DNA of 64,000 bases from RI-153 sp963721725 (GCA_963721725.1 CAVRLX010000016.1:620001-684000); one strand, 5' to 3'; positions 26,659-37,099 are shown, numbered from the stretch's first letter. Made by a program: numbers and translations. The notes: generated by a model from the sequence alone, not told the origin.

Positions 26659-27363
26659 ATGGTGAACCCCAAATTTAGCGATCCGACCAGTATGATCCCA
26701 ATGGTGATCGAGACCACGGGGCGGGGCGAACGTGCGTTTGACATCTATAGCCTGTTGTTGAAAGAGCGGATTATCTTTTTGGGCACAGGCATTAATGATC
26801 ATGTTGCCAACCTCATTGTGGCCCAGTTGCTTTATCTGAACTCGGAAGATCCTAACCAGCCGATTCAGATGTTCATTAACAGTCCCGGTGGGATCATCTA
26901 TTCCGGGCTGGCGATCTATGACACTATGCAGATGATTGATGCTCCGGTACATACCTTTGCCGTGGGGGTTACGGCCAGCATGGGGACGGTGTTGTTGGCG
27001 GCGGGGGCCAAAGGCAAACGCTATGCGCTGCCCCACGCCACCATCCACATGCACCCAGCGGGCGGCGGTGCGCGGCGGTATACTGAGGATGTGCGGATTG
27101 CCTTCCGCGAACAGGAACGGCTGCAAACGCAGCTTTTCTACTTGGTGGGCAAACACACCGGCCACGATTGGCGCAAGATTGAAGAGACGTTCATGCGTGA
27201 TCGCTACATGCAAGCGCTGGAAGCCAAGAACTTTGGGCTTGTGGACGAAGTGTTGGGCGACACGTCGGATATTGTCCAGATTGTGGATGGACAGGTGCAA
27301 GTGCCCGAGAATGGCGTTGAGCGCCAGTTGGAAGACACAGGCAGCAAGGAAGCCAGCGAATAG
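26659..27363 (+). CDS. clpP: ATP-dependent Clp protease proteolytic subunit ClpP
   Basis: 234 residues from ATG 26659, with GGAG 6 bases upstream. The catalytic triad is complete: Ser in VTASMGTVLL (about residue 112), His in TIHMHPAGGG (about 137) and Asp in FMRDRYM (about 188). The N-terminus lacks a long propeptide. It forms the barrel that ClpX feeds. The C-terminal 20 residues (GVERQLEDTGSKEASE) extend beyond the typical end. Confidence 0.96.
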   Translation: MVNPKFSDPTSMIPMVIETTGRGERAFDIYSLLLKERIIFLGTGINDHVANLIVAQLLYLNSEDPNQPIQMFINSPGGIIYSGLAIYDTMQMIDAPVHTFAVGVTASMGTVLLAAGAKGKRYALPHATIHMHPAGGGARRYTEDVRIAFREQERLQTQLFYLVGKHTGHDWRKIEETFMRDRYMQALEAKNFGLVDEVLGDTSDIVQIVDGQVQVPENGVERQLEDTGSKEASE

Positions 27364-27401
27364 GTGGTTGCGTTTGCTGGGGTGGGAACTGTACAGTAAA
27401 C

Positions 27402-27448
27402 AGCGTAGGCAAAGGCGCTCCTTTCTGCACCAATGCCTACGCTTTTTA
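27402..27448 (+). terminator. Terminator after clpP
   Basis: AGCGTAGGCA (27402-27411) pairs with TGCCTACGCT (27434-27443), followed by TTTT. The loop of 22 bases has further weak pairing. Confidence 0.7.
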
Positions 27449-27527
27449 TTTGCCTTCTACCGGGCAGGTTAGCTTTTTTGAAAAGTCGCTGGTAAAAATT
27501 GAGTAACAGGACTTAAGCAGTCGTCCC

Positions 27528-27560
27528 AGAAGTTGAGCTTTTCTGAAAAGTTCAACTTCT
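27528..27560. other. Strong hairpin in the clpP-clpX intergenic region
   Basis: AGAAGTTGAGCTTTTC / GAAAAGTTCAACTTCT with a single-base loop and one G-T pair. It has no following T run, so it is not a clear terminator. It lies about 170 bases upstream of clpX. The surrounding 370 bases hold no gene and include repeated GAAAAGT words. Confidence 0.5.
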
Positions 27561-27733
27561 CCAACTGTTTGGTGAGTAAGTCTTGAGTAAAATTGCAGGG
27601 GAATGTGGTTTCTCTTTTGTAGACTTTTCTGTACAATAGAAAATACTATCACACAGTTGGGCTGTGATATGAGCGAGCAGCGGACGAACCATAGAGATGT
27701 TCTGATTCTGCTCAAGGGGTAAAACAAGTCGGT

Positions 27734-29162
<1,429 letters not shown>

Positions 29163-29177
29163 TAGAAAGATAGAACT

Positions 29178-29213
29178 AAAAAGGGGCCGACATCCAGTGT
29201 CGGCCCCTTTTTT
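29178..29213 (+). terminator. Terminator after clpX
   Basis: AAAAAGGGGCCGACA / TGTCGGCCCCTTTTT with a 5-base loop and T run. It also separates the convergent gene ending at 29228. Confidence 0.9.
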
Positions 29214-29227
29214 TATTGGGAGATGGC

Positions 29228-29845
29228 TCAGGTAATCGCCGGCGTTTGGCGTATGTATTGAGGGCTTTCAATCTCGCGCAGTGCAAAGGCGGCTACATCG
29301 GCACGCGCAACCATCTTGGCGACAATGTTTGGTGATAAGCCCACCGTGTACGTGCCTTTGGCTGGCTCGTTGTTCAACCCGCCGGGGCGGATAATCGTCC
29401 AATCCAGGCCGCTGTCGCGCACAACGATCTCCTGTCGCTCTTTGTCTTGCATGGAGCGGCGCAACAGCGTGGCTGCCAGCACTTTGAAGAAAAAGGGAAC
29501 CTGATTTTTGCTGTCACCCACGCCCAGCGATGAAATAATCACCAGCCGACGGGGGCCGCGCTCTTCCATTGTGCGCACAATATTGGCCGTACCGTCAGAG
29601 ACAACATTGGGCGGGTTGTCCTCGGTGTTGCCCAGCGTGCAAAAGACAGCATCGCAGCCTTCAACGAGGGCGATCACATTTTCTATATCAAGGACATCGC
29701 CTACGCGCACCTCCAGCAGTGGCGACGAGACCGTGAGGCGGGCGGTATCCCGCACCAGAGCATGGATGCGATGTTCAACAGCGACGGCCTGCCGGATAAA
29801 AGCACTGCCCACCCCTCCCGTTGCGCCAAATACAGCGATTTTCAT
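29228..29845 (-). CDS. NAD(P)-binding atypical short-chain reductase (NmrA/SDR_a5-like)
   Basis: 205 residues with an N-terminal Rossmann motif GATGGVGSAF (residues 7-16), the segment ALVRDTARL typical of NADP-binding members, VFCTLGNTED and the later WTIIRPGGL. The classical YxxxK catalytic pair is not evident, as is usual for this atypical group. Substrate unknown. It stands alone on the minus strand. Confidence 0.85.
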   Translation of the reverse strand: MKIAVFGATGGVGSAFIRQAVAVEHRIHALVRDTARLTVSSPLLEVRVGDVLDIENVIALVEGCDAVFCTLGNTEDNPPNVVSDGTANIVRTMEERGPRRLVIISSLGVGDSKNQVPFFFKVLAATLLRRSMQDKERQEIVVRDSGLDWTIIRPGGLNNEPAKGTYTVGLSPNIVAKMVARADVAAFALREIESPQYIRQTPAIT

Positions 29846-30016
29846 GAGATCCCTTCCCTTTTTTCCTTGTTTGTATCCCTAACAATGTGTCTGGGGTCTG
29901 TATCTTGATATATAGTCATACCGCTCAAAGTTTTCTACACTGAGTGTAGCAGAAGGCTGCTGGCTTTGAGTACAAAAGATGTGTTTAAAAAAACAAATAA
30001 GAGAGGAATTCTTTTT

Positions 30017-30607
30017 ATGAGCGAGCAAATGAAAACATTACAAAAATACGTAGGCGATATGCTTGGTCTCGAGAAGCATATTTACCAAGCCATTAAACGC
30101 CAGAGTGAAGACAAAGATATGGAGAAATTGCCCGAAGCCCACGGGTTCGTGCGGCAGGTGGAGAGCGTGATTAACCGTCATGTAACGGTTCTGGAAAATC
30201 ATCTCAATGCCTTGGGCGGAAGTATCAGCGCGCCGGTAAAAGATACGGTCAGTTCGGCGTTAGGCGTGGCTGCGGGTATTATCGACATGGTACGCCAGAA
30301 CGACAAGATCTCGGTGAACCTGCGCGATGACTATACGGCGCTGAATTTGGCTGCTGTGAGCTATACCATGCTGCACACGACAGGGCTGGCAATGCAACAT
30401 CAGGGCACGGCCGATCTGGCGCGTGATCATCTAATGGAATTGACGCCGTTGATTACACGTATCAATGAGATGATGCCCCGTGTCGTGGCCCATGAACTGC
30501 GTGATGAAGGTGCAATATTCAGTAACACTATCAGTCAACAGGCGATTGAGAATACGCAAAAAGCCTGGAGTAGTGATCATATTCACGCAGGGCATCCCCA
30601 CGCCTAA
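30017..30607 (+). CDS. Hypothetical helical, ferritin-like protein
   Basis: 196 residues from ATG 30017 with GAGGAA upstream. It is almost wholly helical: KTLQKYVGDMLGLEKHIYQAIKRQ, VESVINRHVTVLENHLNALGG and TMLHTTGLAMQHQ suggest a four-helix bundle like YciF/DUF892 stress proteins, with Glu and His positioned on helices. The C-terminus is His-rich (DHIHAGHPHA). The family assignment is uncertain. Confidence 0.6.
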   Translation: MSEQMKTLQKYVGDMLGLEKHIYQAIKRQSEDKDMEKLPEAHGFVRQVESVINRHVTVLENHLNALGGSISAPVKDTVSSALGVAAGIIDMVRQNDKISVNLRDDYTALNLAAVSYTMLHTTGLAMQHQGTADLARDHLMELTPLITRINEMMPRVVAHELRDEGAIFSNTISQQAIENTQKAWSSDHIHAGHPHA

Positions 30608-30624
30608 CTTGTGGGAAATCCAAT

Positions 30625-30631
30625 CGTTATA
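30625..30631 (+). other. Cassette boundary core site, upstream side
   Basis: CGTTATA here is identical to the seven bases at the end of the attC-like site (31339-31345). In integrons, insertion of a cassette at GTTRRRY leaves such a core site at each border. Confidence 0.45.
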
Positions 30632-30726
30632 AAAGATAGTCCCGTAGGTGAGGAAGGCAGAGAAGCTTATTCCGCACATCCTATCTTTTAGCCCGCTTCG
30701 ATTGAAACCGAGACGAATGGATATTT

Positions 30727-31239
30727 ATGAGAAATAAATTGGCATCGGCACTTTTAATTGCATCAACTTTCGTTTGGGGGATTTGGTGCGGCGGGCAACT
30801 TTTCAACGAGTTAATGATCGTGCCGATATGGAGCGCATTACCGCCTGAATCACTAAAGGCGTACAATACGCTACCGAGCAAAGGCGGAATGAATTTCTTT
30901 ATGATTTTCGGTCCTTTGCTGCTCATTGTGTCAATTGTTGCGACTATTGCTGCTTGGAAAAGTGCGCGAAAGGCAAAGTTTTGGCTGGCAATAACTGCCG
31001 TTATTGCTATCGGTTTAGCGGTTGCTCTGAATGTTTATCTTGTGCCGTTAGTTGGGAGCATGTTCGCGCACAGCGTTGCCGGAGATTTATCGGCAAGCGA
31101 GATTATTGCCGGTGTCAATCAGTGGAAATTAGGAAATCGAATTCGTTTGATAGTTGAGCTAACAGGCTTTGTCTTTTCAATCATTGCGTTGCATGTTTGG
31201 TCAGTTGAGAATGCCCCGATAAATGAACGGGCGGGCTAA
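30727..31239 (+). CDS. DUF1772-like membrane protein carried on a probable gene cassette
   Basis: 170 residues with four membrane segments, near residues 7-25, 55-77, 83-104 and 141-160. The motif FNELMIVPIWSALPPESLKAYNTL and the closing helix resemble DUF1772 (anthrone-oxygenase-like) proteins. Base composition is clearly more AT-rich than neighbours, a sign of transfer. It is followed directly by an attC-like palindrome; the stop codon lies within the first box, as is common in integron cassettes. Function unknown. Confidence 0.7.
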   Translation: MRNKLASALLIASTFVWGIWCGGQLFNELMIVPIWSALPPESLKAYNTLPSKGGMNFFMIFGPLLLIVSIVATIAAWKSARKAKFWLAITAVIAIGLAVALNVYLVPLVGSMFAHSVAGDLSASEIIAGVNQWKLGNRIRLIVELTGFVFSIIALHVWSVENAPINERAG

Positions 31240-31346
31240 CAATTCAATGGACGTGAGGGCGAAACCGCGTCTTTGTTATCAACAAGTCTGTTAAACTTGG
31301 AGTTGCGTGGCGGCGGTTTCGCCCCACGTCATCTCAGCCGTTATAC
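31234..31346 (+). other. attC-like (59-base element) recombination site
   Basis: Left end GGCTAACAATTCAATGGACGTG and right end CACGTCATCTCAGCCGTTATAC form an imperfect palindrome of about 113 bases whose inner arms, GGGCGAAACCGC and GCGGTTTCGCCC, pair perfectly. The left arm has extra unpaired bases (ATGGACGTGAGGG against AT-GACGTG-GGG), the extrahelical bases that orient attC folding. The outer boxes resemble RYYYAAC and GTTRRRY, with mismatches. Confidence 0.65.
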
Positions 31347-31387
31347 AGAGGACCAACCTTCCACGAGGCAGGTTGGTCCTCTTTTTT
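31347..31387 (+). terminator. Terminator after the cassette
   Basis: AGAGGACCAACCT (31347-31359) pairs with AGGTTGGTCCTCT, followed by a seven-T run. It lies just after the attC-like site and before the convergent gene. Confidence 0.85.
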
Positions 31388-31389
31388 TA

Positions 31390-32229
31390 TTACGGTCGTA
31401 TATAGATGCGGCGAAAGCGAGCCAACGCTAAGGAATAGAAGCCATAAAGCGCCAGTCCCACGGCTACAAGGCCAAGTAGCCAGGGACCGTAGGGTTGCGA
31501 GGCCAATGTCTGCAAGGCTTCGCCCAGCCCTCCTGCCTCTTGTGGATCAGCTTGCCATGCCGCTTGGAGCAGAAAGATTCCAATCAGACTGTAGACCACG
31601 GCACGCGCAATCAAGCCTGTGCGCCCGCTGAAGGTGGCCCACCGTTGTTGTGCTTTGTTCATTTCGTGGAGTTTAAGTTCCTCTTTGAATTTGCCGCTAT
31701 ATCCTTCGTAGAATTGATACAGTCCCGCGCCGATGATGACCAGACCAACAATACCCACCAGCCAGATGCCAAAGGGCTGGGACATGAGTTGTGCTGTCAT
31801 GCTCTCCTCTTGTCCTTCTGAGGAGCCACCGCCGTTGCCTATCAGAATCTTTCCCGCTGTGGCGGCAAACGAGGCATAAATGAGGCCGCGAATGAGATAG
31901 CTGCCGCGCTTAACCAATCCCGACAGATCACTGCCCTCGTGTTCGGGATCAATAATTGCCTGCACAAAGCGCCAGATTGCATACCCGGCCAAGCCGAGGG
32001 CAATGGCTGCCAATAGGATTTTGCCAAAGGGCTGGCGGGCCACTTCTTGAATTGCACCAACGGGGCCAGTGGTTTCGCCGCCACTGCCCAAAGCTGATTG
32101 CAAGGCTAGGCCACCGATGATCATGTAAACAATACCTTTGGCCGCATAGCCAAAGCGGGCCAGGCGAATGACCCACGGACGCGCTTCCCGATAGACCTGT
32201 CGGGCAGTTTTTTTTGATTTTGTAGGCAT
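31390..32229 (-). CDS. DUF1206 family membrane protein
   Basis: 279 residues made of three repeats of two membrane helices. Each repeat begins with an amphipathic stretch and R-x-G-(L/Y)-xA(R/K)G or (V/L)-Y (RFGYAAKGIVYMIIGG, KRGSYLIRGLIYASF, RTGLIARAVVYSLIG) and ends with QPFG/QPYG plus a second helix. The N-terminus is basic and cytoplasmic. No enzymatic motif is present; the family's function is not known to me. Confidence 0.85.
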   Translation of the reverse strand: MPTKSKKTARQVYREARPWVIRLARFGYAAKGIVYMIIGGLALQSALGSGGETTGPVGAIQEVARQPFGKILLAAIALGLAGYAIWRFVQAIIDPEHEGSDLSGLVKRGSYLIRGLIYASFAATAGKILIGNGGGSSEGQEESMTAQLMSQPFGIWLVGIVGLVIIGAGLYQFYEGYSGKFKEELKLHEMNKAQQRWATFSGRTGLIARAVVYSLIGIFLLQAAWQADPQEAGGLGEALQTLASQPYGPWLLGLVAVGLALYGFYSLALARFRRIYIRP

Positions 32230-32265
32230 GACTTGCTCCTTGGAGGATGAAGGTTGTGCTTGGCG

Positions 32266-32634
32266 TTATGATGTTAGCCAGATTAACGCATAGGTAAGAA
32301 GCAGTATAGCAGCCAAGATCAAGGCTATCTGTAAGCTGCGTGCTGCCAGCCGACGAGCGGCATGGCGGCGTAGATCATACTCCAGATAGGTGATCCAGAT
32401 CAGCCAGAGACTGCCAAAGCCAAAGACCGAGGCTTTGCTAATCCCCACCAGTTGATTAGCGGTCCACGTGGGCGGGCGGGGCAGATCGCTATTTAGCCAG
32501 AGGGTCGCCAGATAGATCAACGTAACGTGCAGTTGCCAAGCCAGCCAAGCCGATAGCACGATTAACCCAAGCCAGATGCCATACAATCCAAATGTGAATA
32601 ATGCGCTGTGATGGCGCAGGGGATCTCGTCGCAT
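32266..32634 (-). CDS. Small integral membrane protein
   Basis: 122 residues with three membrane segments (about 13-35, 68-86 and 98-119) and an Arg-rich cytoplasmic loop (YDLRRHAARRLAARS). Not recognised. It lies 36 bases upstream of the DUF1206 gene on the same strand, so they may form an operon. Confidence 0.55.
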   Translation of the reverse strand: MRRDPLRHHSALFTFGLYGIWLGLIVLSAWLAWQLHVTLIYLATLWLNSDLPRPPTWTANQLVGISKASVFGFGSLWLIWITYLEYDLRRHAARRLAARSLQIALILAAILLLTYALIWLTS

Positions 32635-32756
32635 AGGTGATCTTTCATCGAGTAAATAGTAAGTTTATGCCCTACCTTATATCTCCCCCGTGGATCTTGA
32701 ACCAAAGACAATTTCCGTCTGTGTGGCTAAGGTAAAAGCATATAGATATATCTAAC

Positions 32757-32798
32757 GTAGCGATTCAGGTGCGTGGCACCTTAGACATGTATAGTTAC
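32757..32798. mobile_element. Palindromic IS66-like MITE, 42 bp, with 8-bp TSD
   Basis: Element from GTAGCGATTCAGG to TGTATAGTTAC, flanked by exact TATCTAAC at 32749-32756 and 32799-32806. Terminal bases are partly decayed. It lies 16 bases upstream of the ribosome site of the next gene. Confidence 0.75.
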
Positions 32799-32828
32799 TA
32801 TCTAACCTTTCTTGAAGGAGTATATACG

Positions 32829-33383
32829 ATGCAGAGTGTAAAAACCCCCATGGAAAAAAGCAATGAAGCGAATCAGAAGCAACTGGATCTGGCGAAAAAG
32901 CAGGGTACAGCTTATAAAGCGGCGCTGCGCCATATGGCCGAGGAGGAGGCCGATATTGGCGGTCATCAGGCGGCGGGCAATTATGTGATCGCCTATGCTG
33001 TGGAAGATGCTGAGGGTATGTACCATCTGAAAGAGGGCGAATTGGTCTGGCACGAACCCCAAGACGAGAATGCCCATATTGAAATCACGGCTTATGATGC
33101 TGGCGATGGTCGATTTGTGCCAGAGCTAGAGGTCTATTTAACCGTGCTTGATCAAGAAGGGCGCGAAGTGGGACGCCACCGCCAACCTTTTCTCTGGCAT
33201 CCCTGGCTCTACCATTATGGACGCAACTGGAAATTGCCTGGCGACGGAACCTATACGCTGAAAGTCGAAATCGAGGCCCCCACCTTTCATCGCCATGATA
33301 AGAAAAATGGGCTGCGCTATGCCGAAAAAGTCGAAGTTGTCTTTGACAAAGTCATGATCAAAACCGGGCAGAAAAAATCATAA
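32829..33383 (+). CDS. Tp34/P19-like (iron transport family) soluble protein
   Basis: 184 residues from ATG 32829 with AAGGAG (32815-32820) upstream. The core looks like the immunoglobulin-like beta-sandwich of the P19/Tp34 family: NAHIEITAYDAGDGRFVPELEVYLTVLD, a His-rich segment RQPFLWHPWLYHYG and DGTYTLKVEIEAP. His residues near 93, 139 and 144 could bind metal. Unlike typical P19 it has no signal peptide and has a charged N-terminal helix (EKSNEANQKQLDLAKKQG), so it may be cytoplasmic. Moderate confidence in the family. Confidence 0.5.
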   Translation: MQSVKTPMEKSNEANQKQLDLAKKQGTAYKAALRHMAEEEADIGGHQAAGNYVIAYAVEDAEGMYHLKEGELVWHEPQDENAHIEITAYDAGDGRFVPELEVYLTVLDQEGREVGRHRQPFLWHPWLYHYGRNWKLPGDGTYTLKVEIEAPTFHRHDKKNGLRYAEKVEVVFDKVMIKTGQKKS

Positions 33384-33451
33384 GGGCCGCTCCAAGGTAA
33401 TTAAGCTGTGTAGATTGCCAGCAATGCAGCAATGATAGTCTATCACTTAAA

Positions 33452-33526
33452 AAACAACTGATCCACGAAGAACACGAAGAAGCATAAAAAAGGCTGGCTT
33501 CGTAAAACTTCGTGGATCAGTTGTTT
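33452..33526. repeat. Perfect 19-bp inverted repeat, CACGAAG family
   Basis: AAACAACTGATCCACGAAG (33452-33470) and CTTCGTGGATCAGTTGTTT (33508-33526) are perfect complements with a 37-base loop containing further CACGAAGAA units. It has no flanking gene start or T run. Confidence 0.8.
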
Positions 33527-33547
33527 CTGTAGGTTGGACCTACTATC

Positions 33548-33613
33548 CTAAACAGCGCCCCAAAGGAACAGTTTTGGCTCTTTGAAAAACCTCCTTGTGT
33601 GCTGCTGTGGAGT
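33548..33613. repeat. Dispersed imperfect 66-bp repeat, copy 1
   Basis: CTAAACAGCGCCCCAAAGG at the left and CCTCCTTGTGTGCTGCTG at the right are imperfect inverted ends around a TTTTGGCTCTTTGAAAAA centre. A near-identical copy is at 63848-63913 in the same orientation. Confidence 0.75.
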
Positions 33614-33645
33614 TTACCTCAATGGCTTTGTGTACGCCTGAACTG

Positions 33646-34534
33646 TTACCCCTTCAGGCCACTGGTGGCAATCCCCTGCACCAAGAAACGCTGACCAAAG
33701 AAGAAGATCAACAGCATGGGCAATAGATAGAGGAGGATAGCCGCCATGGAGAGCGGCTCCAAAGAGTAGCCTTGCGGATCTTTGTATGCGCCAGAGAGAA
33801 AGACGCCCAGCGTAGTCTTATCTTGGCTGAGGAAGATCTTGGGGGTGAACCAATCGCCCCACACCCATTGAAAGTGAAAAATTGCCGAGGTAGCAAAAAC
33901 TGGCCCTGATAGCGGCAAGAAGATCTGCCAGAAAACACGGAAGCGGCTGGCTCCGTCCACTTCGGCGGCATCTTCGAGATCTTTGGGGATGGCGGCGAAG
34001 AATTGGCCGGAAAAGAAAGATGTGGAACGAACTGCCGCCAATCCCCCACAGAATCCACGGCCAATAGGTGTTGTTGAGACCCAGCCGGGCAAAGAGGATA
34101 AAGGTGGGGATCACCGTGACCATGCGCGGCACCATCATCATCGCCAGCACCAACACAAAGAGAAGGCGTTTAAGGGGTGCATTGTGGCGCGCGAAGCCAA
34201 AACCCGCCAGTGCACTGGAAAAGACGGTGAGGAGTGTCGAAGGTAAAGCCACGATCACCGAGTTCCAGAAATATTTCATAAAAGGATAGTCAAAGATAGC
34301 CGTAGCATAGTTGCTCCACACCGGGCTATCGGGCCAGATTACAATGGGATAGCGCATGTATTCGGCCTGAGTTTTGAGCGAGGTTAAGACCAGCCAGATC
34401 ACCGGCACCGTGAAGAGTAGCGTGAGGAAGACAAAGACTACGTAGAGAATGGCGCGCCGTAGCGGTAGCCTGCCCGCGGCACGGGAAGGCATGGCTGCGC
34501 TGAGGGGACGTTGAGTAGAGGTTATGCTGCTCAT
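33646..34534 (-). CDS. Sugar ABC transporter permease, MalG type (one frameshift)
   Basis: Start ATG 34534 overlaps the upstream permease stop by ATGA. Six membrane spans are expected. After HIFLFR one extra base near 34005 must be removed to read RQFFAAIPKDLEDAAEVDGAS, the EAA motif that docks the ATPase. The C-terminus FFFGQRFLVQGIATSGLKG is typical of MalG-like (CUT1) permeases. No ATP-binding subunit is encoded in this cluster. Confidence 0.88.
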
Positions 34535-35509
34535 CGGGAGTCTCCTTCCTGGGCCACTTCGTAGTAGACCCAATAGCGCGAACTGGCGAGGACCAGCAGC
34601 GTCAAAATCAGCACTATCACAAAGAAGATCCACGAGAGGGCCACCCCGTAGCCGTAGCGCTGGAAATCGAAGACCTGAATGTAATTATAGACCATATAGA
34701 GATATTTATCCTGGGGCATTTGCACCGATCCCGTGATGCCTGCCCGCCCGTAGAGCAGGATGGCGACATCCAAAATCTGTAACGAGCCGATGATGCCCAG
34801 GATCAGTTGGAAGAAGATCACCGGGGTGAGCAGCGGGATGGTGATATTAAAAAAGAGCTGCCAGCCGTTGGCCCCGTCAATGCGCCCGGCTTCGTAGAGA
34901 TCGGTAGGGATGCCCTGAAGTCCGGCCAAAAAGAGCACCATCGTGCCGCCTACATGCCACCACGAATAAAAGTAGAGCATGGAAAAATAGTAGTCGCGCG
35001 GCGAGTTGATGGCGGTGCCAGGCTGAAAGTAGCTGAGCACAGCGTTGATCAGGCCAGAATTGGGGTTAAAGAGCAGGCTCCACGCCACCACAGCGCCGGC
35101 CAGCGGCAGAATCGAGGGCAGATAATAGAGCATCCGAAAGACGCTGCGCCCCGCCATACGCTGGTTGAGCATGAGCGCCAGCAGCAGCCCAAAGGCCAGC
35201 CCCACGGGAACCGATACCAGCGCATAGACGGCAGTGTTGCGCAACGCCAGCCAGAAATCCAGCGTATCAAACGCTCGTGTATAGTTGCGCAGTCCCATGA
35301 ATTTTACACTGTCAATGTTAAAGCCATCGTAATTGGTGAACGAGGTTGCCAGCCCCAACAGCAGCGGAAAGAGCGCTAGTCCCAAAAATCCCAACAGCCA
35401 GGGTCGCCACAAACATATAAAAAGATCGCGCTTCAGCGGCGGCCCGCTTGGAACGTTTCTTGCCGCGCCCAGCGCTCCTTTCCTCGCGCATCTGCATCAT
35501 CTGTTGCAT
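34531..35509 (-). CDS. Sugar ABC transporter permease, MalF type (frameshift near N-terminus)
   Basis: ATG 35509 has an AAGGA box 7 bases upstream and gives a basic N-terminus (REERSAGRGKKRSKR). The frame must shift by one base between about 35415 and 35470 to continue as RDLFICLWRPWLLGFLGLALFP. The EAA motif is PTDLYEAGRIDGANGWQLF. Six membrane segments. It pairs with the downstream MalG-type permease to form the membrane channel of a CUT1 carbohydrate importer. Confidence 0.85.
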
Positions 35510-35534
35510 GAATTCTTCCTTCTTCGTGCGGTAA

Positions 35535-35595
35535 ATGCAACGTGCAACGTGCTGCGTGTTGCGCGGGATTCCCATGCAACACGCAGCACGCATTA
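35535..35595. repeat. Heptamer hairpin TGCAACG/CGTTGCA type
   Basis: Tandem units TGCAACG TGCAACG TGCTGCG TGTTGCG face GCAACACGCAGCACGCA across a 13-base loop, between the solute-binding protein gene and the permeases. It may stabilise the upstream mRNA end. Confidence 0.7.
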
Positions 35596-35614
35596 GTCAA
35601 TCATCTTTGGACGA

Positions 35615-36964
35615 CTATGCGCGGTCAATGCCCTCTTGGATGGCTTCATTGAACTCGCGTTCGATGTTGTCGATCATCTCGTCCACGGTGATCTCGCCCG
35701 CCACAGCCGAGTCCTGGTACTTGGCCCACACAGACTTAAAGGTATCGGGGGTGGCATAGGGGGTGAAGTCGATCACCGACACGGCGGTGTTCTCGATTTC
35801 CCACTGCACCATGTCATAGTTGTGTTGGCGCCAAGCTTCTTCACGCGGCATCAGATCCAGCATACTTTGCAGACCGGGGACGCCCCAACCGCTCTTGGCG
35901 CGGGCTTCGGCGGGTTGTTCGCCCATGTACCACTCGAAGAGCTTCCAGGCTGCGTCGGGCACTTTGCTGGCTGAGGTGACCATCATGCCTGCGCCTGTGC
36001 CACAGGGGTTGGAATAGGTCGGTCCCCAGGTGGGTGCACGCATCATCAAGATTTCGTCGCCGCTGACCTCTTCGCTTTCGGCCATGCCGCTGAACCAATA
36101 GCCCCACTGCACGCTAGCCGCTGCGCGCTGTCGCCAGTCTTGGCCGCTCCAACCGGCCACGTGCGGGTTAATCGAGCTGGGCAGGCCGCCCTCTTTCATC
36201 CAATCCATCCAGAACTGGACGAACTCATAGGTCTGCGGATTTTCGCGCAGTTGCAGCTTGCTAAAGTCATTGTTGAAGAGATGTGTCGGGGTCTCATAGG
36301 TGGTGGTGATCCAGAAGAGTACGTTTTCGTTGGGCGTGAAGTCCGTTCCAAAGACGAGGGTGCGGTCACCCTCTTTTTGGGTCAACTGTGGCGACAGATC
36401 GCGCCATTCAGTATAGTTGATGGGCTGCGTGGGGTCGGGAATGGACACGCCAGCTTCTTCCCACAGGCTCTTGTTAATAAAGATCGAATAGTCGGGCGAC
36501 CAGTCTTTGACCATGCCATAGCGCTTGCCATCGACTACGTAAAGGTCATTCACAGGCAGCAAATCGGCGGTGGGGACAAATTCGCTGGTGGCGAAATATT
36601 CGGTCAGGTCCAGCGGAATGTTACGCAGGGCCAGGGCGGGGGTATTGGTTCCATAGATGCGGAAGCAGTCAATCGGTGTGCCGGCGGCCAGCGAAGCGAA
36701 GAGTTTGGTGAGATCGGTCTCAGTAAATTCAATGTCGTAGTTATAGGTTTCTTCAAACTGCGCCATCTCGTCTTCGGAGATCTCGTTGGCGTTATACATC
36801 AGCGAAACAACTGTGCGTTCCGACGAGGGAGCAGAAACTGCGCCACTGTCACCGGCAGCGGGGGCAGTGCCTGGGGCGGGCGCACAAGCCGCTAGCAGCA
36901 GACCACCGGTGGCCGTTCCCATTAGTTTCAATAAATCACGACGCGAGAGTTTTGGGGTTGACAT
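35615..36964 (-). CDS. Extracellular solute-binding lipoprotein, family 1 (sugar ABC transporter)
   Basis: 449 residues with GGAGG upstream. The N-terminus combines a twin-Arg motif SRRDLLKL with a lipobox LLAAC, so it is exported folded and anchored by lipid. The mature part starts with an Ala/Pro/Ser-rich linker, then VVSLMYNANE and the family-1 binding fold with a Trp-rich ligand cleft. First gene of the order binding protein, MalF-type, MalG-type. It sits next to a LacI regulator and a glucarate-dehydratase-like gene, suggesting a sugar or sugar-acid ligand. Confidence 0.93.
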   Translation of the reverse strand: MSTPKLSRRDLLKLMGTATGGLLLAACAPAPGTAPAAGDSGAVSAPSSERTVVSLMYNANEISEDEMAQFEETYNYDIEFTETDLTKLFASLAAGTPIDCFRIYGTNTPALALRNIPLDLTEYFATSEFVPTADLLPVNDLYVVDGKRYGMVKDWSPDYSIFINKSLWEEAGVSIPDPTQPINYTEWRDLSPQLTQKEGDRTLVFGTDFTPNENVLFWITTTYETPTHLFNNDFSKLQLRENPQTYEFVQFWMDWMKEGGLPSSINPHVAGWSGQDWRQRAAASVQWGYWFSGMAESEEVSGDEILMMRAPTWGPTYSNPCGTGAGMMVTSASKVPDAAWKLFEWYMGEQPAEARAKSGWGVPGLQSMLDLMPREEAWRQHNYDMVQWEIENTAVSVIDFTPYATPDTFKSVWAKYQDSAVAGEITVDEMIDNIEREFNEAIQEGIDRA

Positions 36965-37099
36965 AGACTTTCCTCCAATAGTGTACGAAATAGAGACGAC
37001 GAAAAATCAAAGGAGACAATGAGAACCCAAGTGTGGGATTGGGCGCTCAGGGAACAGATCAAAGTAGCAAACCAGGGGCGACGTTATCGCCGCGTTCGA

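Noticed and set aside
26500..26678. C-terminal extension of trigger factor
   Set aside because: Residues after the acidic tail look untranslated, overlap the clpP start, and a one-base error gives a stop at 26499.
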